The notes under the pieces are model-generated. The model had not been told where the DNA came from. It searched no databases and saw nothing but the letters and a program-made list of their open reading frames with translations. From assembly GCF_010667575.1 (NCBI RefSeq), contig NZ_JAABNT010000004.1, forward strand, positions 186,001-250,000: a DNA stretch of 64,000 nt, in the 5' to 3' direction. This stretch comes from Sulfitobacter sediminilitoris. Its GTDB lineage: Bacteria; Pseudomonadota; Alphaproteobacteria; Rhodobacterales; Rhodobacteraceae. The translations under genes were made by a program, and so were the position numbers. Shown here piece after piece: positions 51,929-61,782 of this stretch (the stretch's first letter is position 1; every line of letters begins with the position of its first letter).

Positions 51929-53155
51929 CTACCGCTCCCCTCCGCCCGGTTTTTCAGGCGTGCGCACACGGCGGGGGACCAGCGGCTGGCGTCCCGTCGA
52001 CATTGTCTTGGCCAGCATCGCAATGTCCTGACGCAGCTCCGCCATGGTTTCTTGTCGCCCGGCAGAAATCTCCTCAAGGATACGCAGCATCTGCACGTCA
52101 ATCGACCGCAGGCGCATCCGGCTTTCGGCATCCATGCCTTCGCCCTGATCCTGCCCCTCAAGAGTGGTGATCAGCTTTTCCTGACCCGCTGCCATGCGTT
52201 CCTGACCCGCGGCAATCCGTTCCAGCACAGCCGTCGATGCGGTGTCGATCTGCATCCGTTCGGTCATCCGGTCCACGGCATCTGCCAGCCGGTTCAATTT
52301 CTCATCCACCGCCGCACGGCTGACGTTCGACGCCGCGAACATCTGGGTCAGGCTCTCCATCTGCTCGGCCATGTGATCCACCACGCCGGCCATGATGTTC
52401 TGCTCTGCTGTGGCGTCTTCGCCTGCGCTGAAACCGACGCGGGTGATGGAGCTAAGCCAGTCTTCAAGCTCTTGATAAAACCGGTTTTGACCATGCCCGG
52501 CAAACAACTCCAACAGTCCGACGACCAGCGATCCCGCAAGTCCCAACAAGGAAGACCCAAAGGCGACACCCATGCCACCCAACTGTGCCTCCAGCCCGGT
52601 CATCAGACGGCTGAAGACATCCACGCCGCCTTCCCCTTCGGACGGGGCAAGGCTGCGGATCGTGTCCACAACCGCAGGCACGGTTGTCGCAAGACCATAA
52701 AACGTCCCCAGAAGGCCAAGGAAAATCAGCATGTTGACGATGTAGCGCGTGATCTCACGCGCCTCATCAATACGGGTCGATACCGAATCCAGGATCGACC
52801 GTGTCGAACTTGCCGATACCTGCATCCGTGCCCCACGGGTGCGCAGTAGGGCCGCCAGGGGGGCCAGCATCGGTGGTGCGACCGTCGTCGGATCGGGCTT
52901 GTCTGAGGCAAAGTTTTCGATCCACCGGACCGAGCCAATCAACTGAAAAACCTGATAAAAACAGGCCAACACGCCGATGATGAACACGAAAATGATGAAG
53001 CCATTCAGATAGGGATTGGCCGCAAAGATCGGGTAGACCGAGGGCAGTGCCAGAAAGGCACCGAACCCAGTCAGCCCCAGCACAATCAGCATCAATGAGA
53101 TCTGACGGACCGGCTGAGAAAACTGTGGTCGTTGTGTGCGCTCTGACTGCGCCAT
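51929..53155 (-). CDS. MotA/TolQ/ExbB-like proton channel protein
   Basis: A 408-residue membrane protein with hydrophobic segments near residues 19-38, 49-72, 138-160 and 196-218. The MotA/ExbB signature is LLGTFYGLATT and GLEAQLGGMGVAFGSSLLGLAGSLVVG. Residues about 260-390 form a predicted cytoplasmic coiled coil (VDEKLNRLADAVDRMTERM). Its TAG stop is immediately followed by the ATG of the MotB-like gene. No flagellar, TonB or Tol genes are nearby. Confidence 0.85.
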   Translation of the reverse strand: MAQSERTQRPQFSQPVRQISLMLIVLGLTGFGAFLALPSVYPIFAANPYLNGFIIFVFIIGVLACFYQVFQLIGSVRWIENFASDKPDPTTVAPPMLAPLAALLRTRGARMQVSASSTRSILDSVSTRIDEAREITRYIVNMLIFLGLLGTFYGLATTVPAVVDTIRSLAPSEGEGGVDVFSRLMTGLEAQLGGMGVAFGSSLLGLAGSLVVGLLELFAGHGQNRFYQELEDWLSSITRVGFSAGEDATAEQNIMAGVVDHMAEQMESLTQMFAASNVSRAAVDEKLNRLADAVDRMTERMQIDTASTAVLERIAAGQERMAAGQEKLITTLEGQDQGEGMDAESRMRLRSIDVQMLRILEEISAGRQETMAELRQDIAMLAKTMSTGRQPLVPRRVRTPEKPGGGER

Positions 53156-53230
53156 TAGGCCGTTGCTCCTGACCCATTATGCCTGCTCTGCGCAGACGTT
53201 ACACTGAAAACAAGCGGCTTTGCCATGGAA

Positions 53231-53761
53231 TTATGTGCAAAGCGCCTTCACCCGAAGGCTGAGCCACTCAAGGTCTGGGTCATGCAGGCCCACTTCATGC
53301 AAATGGTCTGCCGTATTGTACAAATATTCGGTGTTCGGCCCCCGTCCGCCCACGGCCTGCGCGATGATCTGCGCCTGTTCTTCAAGCGGCAGACCACCAC
53401 AATATTGTTCATGGTCTTCATCGATCACATAGACCACCGCCTCGACGACGCGCCCGTCTTCAAGCGAGACCTGCAACGTCTTCTCAATATATGCCGATGA
53501 AATCAGTTCCCGCTCACGAAGGTAAGCCAGCGTCTGTTCTTCCTGCCCCGGAGCAACGCGCAGCGCCATGCCGGCACAGGCATGATCCGCCTGCCGGTCC
53601 AGCGCCAGCACCAGACCCGGTTCTTCTTCGGTGCCCCGATGGTGGATTGAGCGCATACAGAACGACCGCGCGTACCCCGGCAGCGTGCCAATCACGCTCT
53701 CCGCCACCTCGAAACCGGGGTTCCACAGAAGCGATCCATAGCCGAATACCCACATTGCCAT
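53231..53761 (-). CDS. Gamma-glutamylcyclotransferase (ChaC family)
   Basis: A 176-residue enzyme that cleaves glutathione to 5-oxoproline and Cys-Gly. The glycine loop is WVFGYGSLLWNPGF, and the catalytic Glu lies in the YLRERELISSAY segment. C-terminal motifs include YVIDEDHEQYCGGLPLEEQAQIIA. It is 75 bases upstream of the ExbB-like gene in the same direction, so possibly the same transcript; a functional link is not evident. Confidence 0.9.
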   Translation of the reverse strand: MAMWVFGYGSLLWNPGFEVAESVIGTLPGYARSFCMRSIHHRGTEEEPGLVLALDRQADHACAGMALRVAPGQEEQTLAYLRERELISSAYIEKTLQVSLEDGRVVEAVVYVIDEDHEQYCGGLPLEEQAQIIAQAVGGRGPNTEYLYNTADHLHEVGLHDPDLEWLSLRVKALCT

Positions 53762-53826
53762 CGCGCTGGTCCTTTGTTGCTGTCATCGGTAAACCGCATC
53801 TGAACTCCGAGTTAAAGAGGCATAAA

Positions 53827-54825
53827 ATGCGCAGGCTGACGTGGATCATCGTCACAGCGGGATTGCTGTGGTCCTTCCTGTGGCTCACTGCCTCTTTGAT
53901 GATCAGGAACGGCATCATTGACTGGGCTGCGACCAAACGCGCAGAAGGTTGGGTGGCGCAGATCATGAAGGTTGACGTAGATGGCTACCCGTTTCGGTTC
54001 GAGACGCATTTGTCGCCGGTCAGTTTACAGGACGACACGTCGGGTGTGCGGGTCTTCAGCCCCGCCCTCTCTTTTGCAACGCCTGCGTGGTGGCCCGGCT
54101 ATGCCACACTGACCCTGCCCCAAGACCGGATCGACATTACTGCAGGCGCCTATGCCGTGAAGCTGATGGCGGAGGACGCGCAAGCCGGACTTAGGATACA
54201 TCCCCGTACGGCGCTCGAACTGGAAAGCCTGCGTCTGGACAGCGCCCAGTGGGACCTCCAGACAGCAAAAGGACGGCTGTTCACTGGCAACACGCTTCAG
54301 GCGTTCTTTGACCAAAGCACCACCCAGCCTTCGCTATACGACTTTCAGTTCAGTATTGATGATCTGGCGTTCGGCGATGTGCCTCGCGCTCTGCTTAATA
54401 TCCCACAGAACTGGCCCTACTATTTCGATACGGCTACAGCGACCGGGGCTGCGGGGTTTTCAGCGCCTCTCGACAGACATTCTGTTCAGGGTGGCATGCC
54501 CCCGCCAAACCGGATCGAAATCGTGGACGCACAGGCGATCTGGGGCAGCGTCGAAATCTCGGCGCAAGGCGTTCTGGATATTGACCCGGATGGGAGACCA
54601 AAGGGAGATGTCAGCCTGTTCGTGGACAATTGGCGCATCCTATTTGACGTGGCAAAAGCAAGCGACCTTGCCATCCCTGCGCAGGCAGACCTGATGCTGA
54701 ACGCGCTGGCCAATATCGGCGGGGATCCGGACACTCTAGAGCTCACTCTCAATTTTGCGGACGGCTTGATGTCACTCAGCGGGATCGCCCTCGGCCCGGC
54801 CCCGCGCCTGAGAGCACGCCAATAA
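53827..54825 (+). CDS. DUF2125 domain-containing protein
   Basis: A 332-residue protein anchored by one N-terminal helix (LTWIIVTAGLLWSFLWLTASLMI) with the rest in the periplasm. Family segments include WVAQIMKVDVDGYPFRFETHL and SALSF-like beta strands, then NIPQNWPYYFDTATATG. DUF2125 is common in alphaproteobacteria and uncharacterised; the long beta-rich region recalls AsmA-like lipid-bridge folds, which is only an impression. The start is the ATG at 53827. Confidence 0.82.
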   Translation: MRRLTWIIVTAGLLWSFLWLTASLMIRNGIIDWAATKRAEGWVAQIMKVDVDGYPFRFETHLSPVSLQDDTSGVRVFSPALSFATPAWWPGYATLTLPQDRIDITAGAYAVKLMAEDAQAGLRIHPRTALELESLRLDSAQWDLQTAKGRLFTGNTLQAFFDQSTTQPSLYDFQFSIDDLAFGDVPRALLNIPQNWPYYFDTATATGAAGFSAPLDRHSVQGGMPPPNRIEIVDAQAIWGSVEISAQGVLDIDPDGRPKGDVSLFVDNWRILFDVAKASDLAIPAQADLMLNALANIGGDPDTLELTLNFADGLMSLSGIALGPAPRLRARQ

Positions 54826-54929
54826 CTCTAAAGCTCTTTCGATATGACGCCTTTAGATAGCGCTGCCTTACATTAAAGATTTCAAAGCGTTAACTGATAT
54901 CCGGAGGGACGCCCTGATCCAGAAATGCC

Positions 54930-55728
54930 CTAGCGGCAAAAACTGCCTGAGCGGTAGCGGGCCGTATCAAAATGGAAATGATCCTTGTGAAACCGGTTCG
55001 CGTTTGGCCCCAATACGGTGCCAAAAGGTCCGCACGCACCTTTGTGCATCCGCCGCATCGCGTCACTGAACCGTTGCGCATTCCAGCCCGTCAGCACGCT
55101 GACTTCGGTCCCATCAGCCAGCTTGAACGCTGAAATGTCGATGGCGCGGCCCTTGCCATGTTCAGACAGCTTTGCGCCTTTCTCATTGTTCCGCGTCCGG
55201 CAAGCGTAATGCGCGGCAACCCGGACTGTCCTGAGCCCACCACCCTTTTTCGCCATTGCCGGTTTGGCAGCACTTTCCATCCATGATTTCAACGCGCTGG
55301 CCGTGGTGCAATCCATCACGGCCTTCTGACTTAACCCCACACCGGAAACCGAACGTACACGCACGGCATTTTCAACCACACACCCACGCAGCCTACCGGT
55401 CACCCGACCAACGGCTTCACCCTGTATGTCCAGATCGCCGCAAACGGCACCCTTTTCACGCAGGCGCTTCTGCGCGCGCCCTTCCTTGGCAACCTTGTTC
55501 GTCCGGAACAAGGGACGAAGCGAGGACAGCAAGCCGTTGCGTTGCTTGGCCTCCTGTTGCTCTGTGCTTTGTTCGGGCTGGGCGATAGCGCCCGATTGAT
55601 CAAGCGTCACAGGCTGGATCGACGCCTCACCGCCACGCGGAACGGGCCTAAGCGATGATGTGGGATCGTCGGCCAACGCCATCTGCGCTGTTGCCAAAAA
55701 AAAACCCGGTCACCGCCGCCCTGATCAT
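54930..55728 (-). CDS. Extensin-like C-terminal domain protein, signal peptide out of frame
   Basis: A secreted protein whose last 170 residues match the bacterial extensin-like domain: CGDLDIQGEAVGRV, then RTVRVAAHYACRTRNN and HGKGRAIDISAFKL, ending with GTVLGPNANRFHKDHFHFD. The His/Asp layout resembles D-Ala-D-Ala peptidase-like folds. The natural start is the ATG at 55728, which overlaps the tyrA stop as ATGA and encodes [10 protein letters not shown]. It is put out of frame by nine T (plus-strand A at 55696-55704); eight would join it to ATAQMALA. The main frame alone begins at TTG 55697. Confidence 0.75.
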
Positions 55729-56648
55729 TCTTTGCGCCCTCCACCGCGACCGAAGTCCGGTGCATCTGTATCCTGTCCCGCCTCGATAATGCCACGTCTA
55801 ATGGCCCGGGTCCGGGTGAAATAGGCGTGAAGATGCTCACCATCGCCCTGCCGGATGGCGCGCTGCAGGGCAAAAAGTTCTTCGGTAAAGCGTCCAAGGA
55901 TTTCAAGCGTGGCTTCCTTGTTCGTCAAGAAGACGTCTCGCCACATGGTTGGATCAGACGCTGCAATCCGCGTGAAATCACGGAAACCACCCGCAGAATA
56001 TTTGATGACCTCGCTATCGGTTACCCGACGCAAGTCATCTGCAACGCCGACCATTGTGTAAGCGATCAGGTGTGGCGCATGGGACGTGACAGCAACCACA
56101 AGGTCATGATGCTCTGCATCCATTTCCTCGACAAGCGCGCCAAAGCCCTCCCACAATGCGCGTAGTCGTGCGATGGCGTCCGGATCGGTACCCTCAACGG
56201 GAACCAGCAAGCACCAGCGGTTTTCAAAAAGCTCGGGAAAACCTGAACGCGGGCCAGAATGCTCGGTCCCGGCAAGAGGGTGGGCAGGCACGAAATGAAC
56301 ATTGTCGGGCAGGTGCGGCGAGACCTTTTCAATCACGTCGCGCTTGACTGATCCAACATCTGACACCGTCGCGCCAGGCTTGAGATGCGGCGCCATTTCC
56401 GCCGCGACATCGCCCATGACACCCACGGGCACACACAGCACAATGAGGTCCGCGCCATCAACCGCCTCCGCGATGCTGTCGCACACACGGTCACAAAGAC
56501 CAATTTCACGCGCCGTTTCCCGGGTTTCGGCAGATCGGGCATAGCCCGTAACCTCACCCGCCAGCCCGTCACGTTTCATCGCCCAGAACATTGACGATGC
56601 GATAAGGCCCAGCCCGATCAGAGCGACGCGTTCATACACTTGTGCCAT
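55725..56648 (-). CDS. tyrA: Prephenate/arogenate dehydrogenase family protein
   Basis: A 307-residue enzyme of tyrosine synthesis that oxidises prephenate or arogenate with NAD(P). It begins [17 protein letters not shown] and has the catalytic-region motifs [23 protein letters not shown] and the late [12 protein letters not shown]. The start at 56648 (MAQVYERV) is chosen over 56711 because the extra residues lie inside hisC. The 5' end overlaps hisC by 17 bases, so hisC-tyrA-extensin form one unit. Confidence 0.92.
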   Translation of the reverse strand: MAQVYERVALIGLGLIASSMFWAMKRDGLAGEVTGYARSAETRETAREIGLCDRVCDSIAEAVDGADLIVLCVPVGVMGDVAAEMAPHLKPGATVSDVGSVKRDVIEKVSPHLPDNVHFVPAHPLAGTEHSGPRSGFPELFENRWCLLVPVEGTDPDAIARLRALWEGFGALVEEMDAEHHDLVVAVTSHAPHLIAYTMVGVADDLRRVTDSEVIKYSAGGFRDFTRIAASDPTMWRDVFLTNKEATLEILGRFTEELFALQRAIRQGDGEHLHAYFTRTRAIRRGIIEAGQDTDAPDFGRGGGRKE

Positions 56649-57732
56649 CTGCGTCTCCGTCCTTGAACTGGCGAATGGCATGAACCACGCGGCGGCAGCT
56701 TGCCTCGTCACCCACGGTGATCCGCAGACAGTTGGGCAGATTATAGCTGGCCACCAGCCGGATAATCAGCCCTTGGGATTTAAGATAGGCGTCACAGGCT
56801 TCGGCCTCTTTCTGCGATGCCATGCGCGCCAGAACGAAATTGGTGCAGGATACATCCGACGGGATGCCCATCGCCGCCAGTGCATCCGCCAGCCATGTCC
56901 GCCAGCGGGCGTTTTCGGCCCGGCAATGATCCACATAAGATGTGTCACGCACCGCTGCCTCCGCGGCGTTGAGCGCCGCTTGGCTCAGGTTGAACGGCCC
57001 GCGCACGCGGTTCAGCACGTCAATAACGTCCTTGCTGCCATATCCCCATCCGATGCGCAGACCGCCAAGCCCGTAGATCTTGGAAAAGGTGCGCGTCATC
57101 ACGACATTCTCGCGCGCCTCTACCAAGGTAACACCGCCATCATAGCCTTCAACGTATTCGGCATAGGCCCCGTCCAGCACGAGCAATGCCTGTGGTGGCA
57201 ACCCATCCGCAAGCCGCGCAACCTCTGCCGCGCCAATCATCGTGCCGGTGGGATTATTCGGGTTGGCCATGAAAACAAGCGTCGTCTTGTCGGTGCAGGC
57301 AGCCAGTATGGCATCCACATCCGTGACGCGCTCGCGCTCTTTCACCTCTACAGGGGTCGCCCCGGCGGCCAGGGCGCTGATCTTGTACATGCCGAACCCG
57401 TGTTCGGTATGGATCACCTCTGTGCCCAGCCCCGCATAGGCCTGACAAAGAAACGCAATAATCTCATCCGATCCGGCGCCACAGATGATGCGATCTGCGT
57501 GCAGCCCGTACACGTCGGCAATTGCTGTACGCAAGCCGCCGTGGTCAGAAGACGGATAACGATGCAGATCAAGCGCGGCCCGGCGAAACGCTTCCTTGGC
57601 TGCCTCCGACGGTCCAAGTGGGTTTTCATTGGACGACAGCTTGATGACGTTCTCTACACCCGTCACATGCGCCGCCCCACCCTGATAGAGCTTAATGTCC
57701 ATGATGCCCGGTTGCGGCGTGATCTTGTTCAT
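56632..57732 (-). CDS. hisC: Histidinol-phosphate aminotransferase
   Basis: A PLP fold-type I aminotransferase, 366 residues. Motifs: [36 protein letters not shown], and [18 protein letters not shown] with the PLP Lys. In such organisms HisC may also transaminate prephenate or phenylpyruvate, which fits its pairing with tyrA. First gene of hisC-tyrA-extensin. Confidence 0.93.
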   Translation of the reverse strand: MNKITPQPGIMDIKLYQGGAAHVTGVENVIKLSSNENPLGPSEAAKEAFRRAALDLHRYPSSDHGGLRTAIADVYGLHADRIICGAGSDEIIAFLCQAYAGLGTEVIHTEHGFGMYKISALAAGATPVEVKERERVTDVDAILAACTDKTTLVFMANPNNPTGTMIGAAEVARLADGLPPQALLVLDGAYAEYVEGYDGGVTLVEARENVVMTRTFSKIYGLGGLRIGWGYGSKDVIDVLNRVRGPFNLSQAALNAAEAAVRDTSYVDHCRAENARWRTWLADALAAMGIPSDVSCTNFVLARMASQKEAEACDAYLKSQGLIIRLVASYNLPNCLRITVGDEASCRRVVHAIRQFKDGDADGTSV

Positions 57733-57798
57733 ATCCAGACCTTTGCGATTTTGGTGTGTTCTAGCGGCGTGATCCGCTCGCTGCCAGCGCCAAAAGCA

Positions 57799-57830
57799 AA
57801 AGGCTGCGGCGGTTTCCCGTCGCAGCCTTT
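57799..57830 (-). terminator. rpsD terminator
   Basis: An outer 10-base-pair stem AAAGGCTGCG / CGCAGCCTTT with an inner CGG/CCG extension, 30 bases beyond the rpsD stop on the minus strand. Confidence 0.7.
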
Positions 57831-57859
57831 GTATTCTGGCTTGGAATGGCAGGCGAAGT

Positions 57860-58480
57860 TTAGTTCTTCGCGTAGAATTCCACGACGAGGTTGGGTTCCA
57901 TCATGACCGGATAAGGCACATCGCCCAGCGCGGGCGAGCGCACAAATTTTGCGGTCATCTTGGAATGGTCAACTTCGATGTAGTCAGGCACGTCGCGCTC
58001 TGGCAGCTGTGTCGCTTCCAGCAGGGCAACCATCTGCTTGGAACGGTCACGCACTTCAACAACGTCGCCTTCTTTGACGCGGTAGGAGGGGATGTTCACT
58101 TTCTTGCCGTTCACACGGACATGGCCGTGGTTCACGAACTGGCGCGCTGCAAAAACGGTTGCCACGAACTTGGCACGGTACACAACAGCGTCCAGACGGC
58201 GCTCAAGCAAACCAATCAGGTTTTCACCAGTGTCGCCTTTAACACGCTCGGCTTCGGCGTAGATGCGGCGGAATTGCTTCTCGGTCAGATCGCCGTAGTA
58301 GCCCTTGAGCTTTTGCTTGGCGCGCAACTGAATACCGAAGTCGGACAGTTTGCCCTTGCGGCGCTGGCCGTGCTGGCCGGGGCCATATTCGCGGCGGTTG
58401 ACCGGGGACTTTGGACGGCCCCAGATATTTTCGCCCATGCGGCGGTCGATCTTGTGCTTGGCAGCTGTGCGTTTTGTCAC
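57860..58480 (-). CDS. rpsD: 30S ribosomal protein S4
   Basis: A primary 16S rRNA-binding protein, 206 residues. It starts [20 protein letters not shown], and the S4 RNA-binding domain is [31 protein letters not shown]. It uses a GTG start with AAGGAG seven bases upstream. It is a single gene here, not in the alpha operon with rpoA. Confidence 0.97.
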   Translation of the reverse strand: MTKRTAAKHKIDRRMGENIWGRPKSPVNRREYGPGQHGQRRKGKLSDFGIQLRAKQKLKGYYGDLTEKQFRRIYAEAERVKGDTGENLIGLLERRLDAVVYRAKFVATVFAARQFVNHGHVRVNGKKVNIPSYRVKEGDVVEVRDRSKQMVALLEATQLPERDVPDYIEVDHSKMTAKFVRSPALGDVPYPVMMEPNLVVEFYAKN

Positions 58481-58507
58481 GGCTGATCTCCTTCATGTAA
58501 TGTTAAT

Positions 58508-58527
58508 GAGTAACCCGTGGGTTACTC
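58508..58527 (-). promoter_or_regulatory. Palindromic hairpin in the rpsD leader
   Basis: GAGTAACCC and GGGTTACTC flank a 2-base spacer, ending 28 bases before the rpsD start codon. It would form a stable hairpin next to the ribosome site. A role in S4 autoregulation is possible but unproven. Confidence 0.4.
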
Positions 58528-58605
58528 GATTGAAGGGCGTTGTCCTTTGGGGTTTCCCCCTGACAGGCATCCCCTTGCGAGGGCCACCAACACCAACAGA
58601 CGGCG

Positions 58606-58633
58606 CTTATACGGGTAGAATCGGCAGAGTCAA
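58606..58633 (-). promoter_or_regulatory. rpsD promoter
   Basis: On the minus strand, -35 TTGACT (58628-58633) and -10 TATAAG (58606-58611) are separated by 16 bases. This implies a leader of about 120 bases. It lies at the 3' edge of the intergenic region before the heme oxygenase stop. Confidence 0.6.
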
Positions 58634-58653
58634 TGCAAGTACCGCAGACCCAG

Positions 58654-59277
58654 TCAAAGTTTGGCATCCGCAGTTGGCGTATCCGTACGATCCTCACAAT
58701 GGCGGGTCACAGCCTGACCAACACGAAAAAATGTCGCATTTGCGCTTGCTATCAGCTTCTCTTGCCCTGCCGGTTCATCCGCAAATGCCTGCAATGCACC
58801 TTTCAACTTGCGCCAAAGGATCGGAGATGTGCCCAAGGCAAAGTAGTTCCGAGGAACCGCAGGCAGGTTTCGTGCAATCGAGGCATTCAGGACGCGCGCG
58901 CCAAAGCCTGAACCGTGCAAAACATAAAGCGCGCCCAAAATCTCAACTGGCTCCGTCCAAGCAGCAGAAACCGGACACCAGCGCGTTGCCCTGCGCTTTC
59001 CCAGCGCAGAGATGTCGGCAGCCAAAGCGGATACCGCCGGCCCAAGACCAAGCCCGGCAAAAACATCCGCCGCCACACGCCGGGCCTCCACCTCAGTGTA
59101 TATGCTGTAGTAGGCCAACAGAATTTGCCCGTAGACCTGCACGCTTAGGTCAGGTGCGTTCAGGCGTGCAATCCATGGGTGCACATGCAACGCTCGGTGT
59201 GCAGGCGCCGTGGCCTCCGCCAAAGCTTGCCTGACGTCAAAAGCCGAAGAGGCATGCACTGACTGATCAGCCCTCAT
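58654..59277 (-). CDS. bphO: Heme oxygenase (biliverdin-forming)
   Basis: A 207-residue oxygenase that opens heme to biliverdin, the chromophore of bacteriophytochromes. The proximal His lies in ATAPAHRALHVHPW. Downstream, YGQILLAYYSIYTEVEAR and the distal glycine helix region LYVLHGSGFGARV fit the BphO family. The start at 59277 overlaps the phytochrome stop by 11 bases, which supports a bphP-bphO operon. Confidence 0.85.
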   Translation of the reverse strand: MRADQSVHASSAFDVRQALAEATAPAHRALHVHPWIARLNAPDLSVQVYGQILLAYYSIYTEVEARRVAADVFAGLGLGPAVSALAADISALGKRRATRWCPVSAAWTEPVEILGALYVLHGSGFGARVLNASIARNLPAVPRNYFALGTSPILWRKLKGALQAFADEPAGQEKLIASANATFFRVGQAVTRHCEDRTDTPTADAKL

Positions 59278-61498
59278 GGGTCGGCAATCGCACCACAAAA
59301 CAAGCACCATCCTGGTATTCGGTGTCCAGATGAAGCGTCCCACCGTGGGCATTCACGATCCGCTGACAGATCGCAAGGCCAAGTCCTGCGCCCTCAATCT
59401 CATCCTTGGAATGCAGCCTTTGCAATGGCTCGAAAATCCGCTCGGCACCTTTGGCCGCGATACCCATTCCATTGTCAGCGACTGCGATCTCGACAAAGCC
59501 GTTCTGTTCCGTGCGCGCAGAGATGGTGATACGCAGGGCACGGTCTGGCTGGCGATACTTGATCGCGTTGGACACCAGATTAAGAAACAGGCGCAGCAGC
59601 AGCCGTTCTGTTCCCGAAAGTACCGGCGCGCTTTGCAGGTCAATCTGCGCGCCAGCCTCTTCAATCTGAATGGCCAACAGATGCCAAACGTCCTGGATGA
59701 TGTCCTGCATCGCCACAGGTTCGAAAACCTGTGTTTGGTTCTCAAGCACCACCAGTTCCAGCAAACCTTCGGTCAAATCCTGCATCCGCTGCGAAGACCG
59801 CTGTGCCATCGCATGGGTTTCTTTGACGGAATCTGCTTTAAAGCCGTCCTCGCTCATCCACTCAAGAGCGACGTTGAGCCCGATCAGCGGGGCGCGCAGA
59901 TCGTGCGCTGCAGTTGCTGCGAATTGGCGCAGCGTTGCGTTCTCTTCTTTCAGCAACAACTGTGCGGCCATAATATCCAAAAATTCCTGAAAAATTTCCC
60001 GCGCACTCTGCAATTCCGCCTCTCGCCACGGCAGACTCTGATCCTCGTGTAGCTGTACCCACTTTTCAAATGATGCGCGTGGCCCCAGTGCGCGCGTATC
60101 TTCTTTTTCCTCAGGCCGACCTGCCCAGTTGACAGTCCGGGTGATCGGACCGCGGAACCAGATCAACTGGCAGACACGATGCACCACGATAGGTTGGATC
60201 AACACGCCACAGGCTGTGTCGATATGCGCCTTGGCAGGGGCCCACTCCTTGTGCAGTGAAATCGTCTGGAACTGATCTGAGGTCACGTGCTTGCGGACCG
60301 CCCAGTTTATAAATTCCGAAATGAACTCCGGCGGTGGTGTCTGTCCGGTAACATGAAGATTGTTACCGAACTGGAACGCAAAACCGTCTGCTCCCAGAAA
60401 TTCGCAAAGCACGGGCATGAGTTTTGACAGGACGGATTCGACGTCACCATCCTTGCGCAAAGCGGCCGCAAATCCGTTTTCAACCTGCCGCAGGCGCGCG
60501 ATCATGTCTACGACATCGGTTCTTTGTTGCTGAGCGTGTCGCAGCATGACCGCAGTGCCGATCTCTTGCACGAGGCTCCAACAATCGAAAGGCAGGATAC
60601 CTTCGTTCACATCGTGGATCGCGATCAGCCCCCAAAGTTTGCCGTCATACATCAGACTACTTGAGAACGCTGCGCCAACGTTGATATTGCGCAAATATGC
60701 TGTGTGCATTTTCGAGACTGACCGCAAAACAGACCATGTCAGGTCGAGCTGCCCGCCAACGCCAGATTTGCTGTGTATCGGCACCGTGTCATTACGGCTG
60801 GACCCAATCGCCCTGTACGGGACGATCGACATGATCTGACGCACCTGTTTCGGTATGTCCCCCGGAGGAAAGCACAGGCCCAGACATGAGGGCAGCGCGT
60901 CACTCCGGCTTTCTGCGATGACTTCGCCAGACCAGTCGACATGAAATCGGTAGATTTTGGCCCGGCTATAACCGGTGATATCTCGGACCGCATCCACCGC
61001 AATATTCAATGCCTCTTCAAAGCTGGCCGCATGCAGGATGCGAGCGCAAGCCTTGGAGCAAATCCGCATTTTCTTGCGCGCTTCATTGGGCGACGGGCTG
61101 TTGTTTGGAATGAATTCGATAATCCGTCGGCCATCGTGCAAATGAGTGACGGTATCATGCGTGATGTCATTGTGCGTGAAGGTATAGTCCAGAACTTCAT
61201 GCAAAATCTGGGTGTCATCGAGAGCCTCTGCAACTTGCGTTGCAAGGTCGGGGTCAACCGCGTGCAGATTGCATTCCAGCAGGCTGCGCATCGGAATTCC
61301 CAGAAATTCAGACGCATTCGCGGAGGCACCGATAATGCTGCCCGTTTCGGGGTCCGCGACAAGTAATGCGCCGTTGGCCTGAACCTCACCAGAGAGGTGG
61401 ATTTCCTTGCGGTCGCAGTCATGCAGCGAAGTATCGTCAATCTGGTCAAAAAACTGCGTGAGCGATGTCAATCCACTGGTTTGTTGCTGATGTTCCAT
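59267..61498 (-). CDS. bphP: Bacteriophytochrome histidine kinase
   Basis: A 743-residue red/far-red light sensor. Cys28 (LHDCDRKEIHLSG) is the predicted biliverdin attachment site; PAS covers about 30-140. GAF, about 150-320, has GDIP (Asp214), KMHTAYLRNI (His265) and LWGLIAIHD (His295). PHY, about 330-500, has the tongue motifs WFRGP-TVNWAG and PRASF. The kinase domain has H532 in AHDLRAPLIG and an intact HATPase with VADNGMGI. It lacks a fused receiver. It precedes bphO, which supplies the chromophore. Confidence 0.93.
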   Translation of the reverse strand: MEHQQQTSGLTSLTQFFDQIDDTSLHDCDRKEIHLSGEVQANGALLVADPETGSIIGASANASEFLGIPMRSLLECNLHAVDPDLATQVAEALDDTQILHEVLDYTFTHNDITHDTVTHLHDGRRIIEFIPNNSPSPNEARKKMRICSKACARILHAASFEEALNIAVDAVRDITGYSRAKIYRFHVDWSGEVIAESRSDALPSCLGLCFPPGDIPKQVRQIMSIVPYRAIGSSRNDTVPIHSKSGVGGQLDLTWSVLRSVSKMHTAYLRNINVGAAFSSSLMYDGKLWGLIAIHDVNEGILPFDCWSLVQEIGTAVMLRHAQQQRTDVVDMIARLRQVENGFAAALRKDGDVESVLSKLMPVLCEFLGADGFAFQFGNNLHVTGQTPPPEFISEFINWAVRKHVTSDQFQTISLHKEWAPAKAHIDTACGVLIQPIVVHRVCQLIWFRGPITRTVNWAGRPEEKEDTRALGPRASFEKWVQLHEDQSLPWREAELQSAREIFQEFLDIMAAQLLLKEENATLRQFAATAAHDLRAPLIGLNVALEWMSEDGFKADSVKETHAMAQRSSQRMQDLTEGLLELVVLENQTQVFEPVAMQDIIQDVWHLLAIQIEEAGAQIDLQSAPVLSGTERLLLRLFLNLVSNAIKYRQPDRALRITISARTEQNGFVEIAVADNGMGIAAKGAERIFEPLQRLHSKDEIEGAGLGLAICQRIVNAHGGTLHLDTEYQDGACFVVRLPTHEG

Positions 61499-61782
61499 CG
61501 GTAACGTCCTTTCAAACCATCGCTGTGCGCGACCGGAGGCCGGCCACTTTTCCAGACCGGGCGCGTTTTCTTGCCTCTTTGCAGCAACATCGGAGATATT
61601 TGTGAACTGGCGCTTAACGCCGGCAGGGCTGACCGCTGCAGAAGCGGACTAAATCCCGCCCTGTATTAGGCTGACTCGGATCAAGCAGGAGAGCCGCGAT
61701 ACCCTGCCTGCCGTAAATAATGCGAGGCCCCAGAGGATGCGAAGAGTATATGAAGACCATATCAAGTGTGAGGTCGGCTGGA

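Noticed and set aside
49886-53155. Zorya anti-phage system (zorAB)
   Set aside because: The channel pair resembles ZorA/ZorB in outline, but no ZorC, ZorD or ZorE homologue is nearby. Neighbours are housekeeping genes, and the long coil is in the MotB-like rather than the MotA-like partner.
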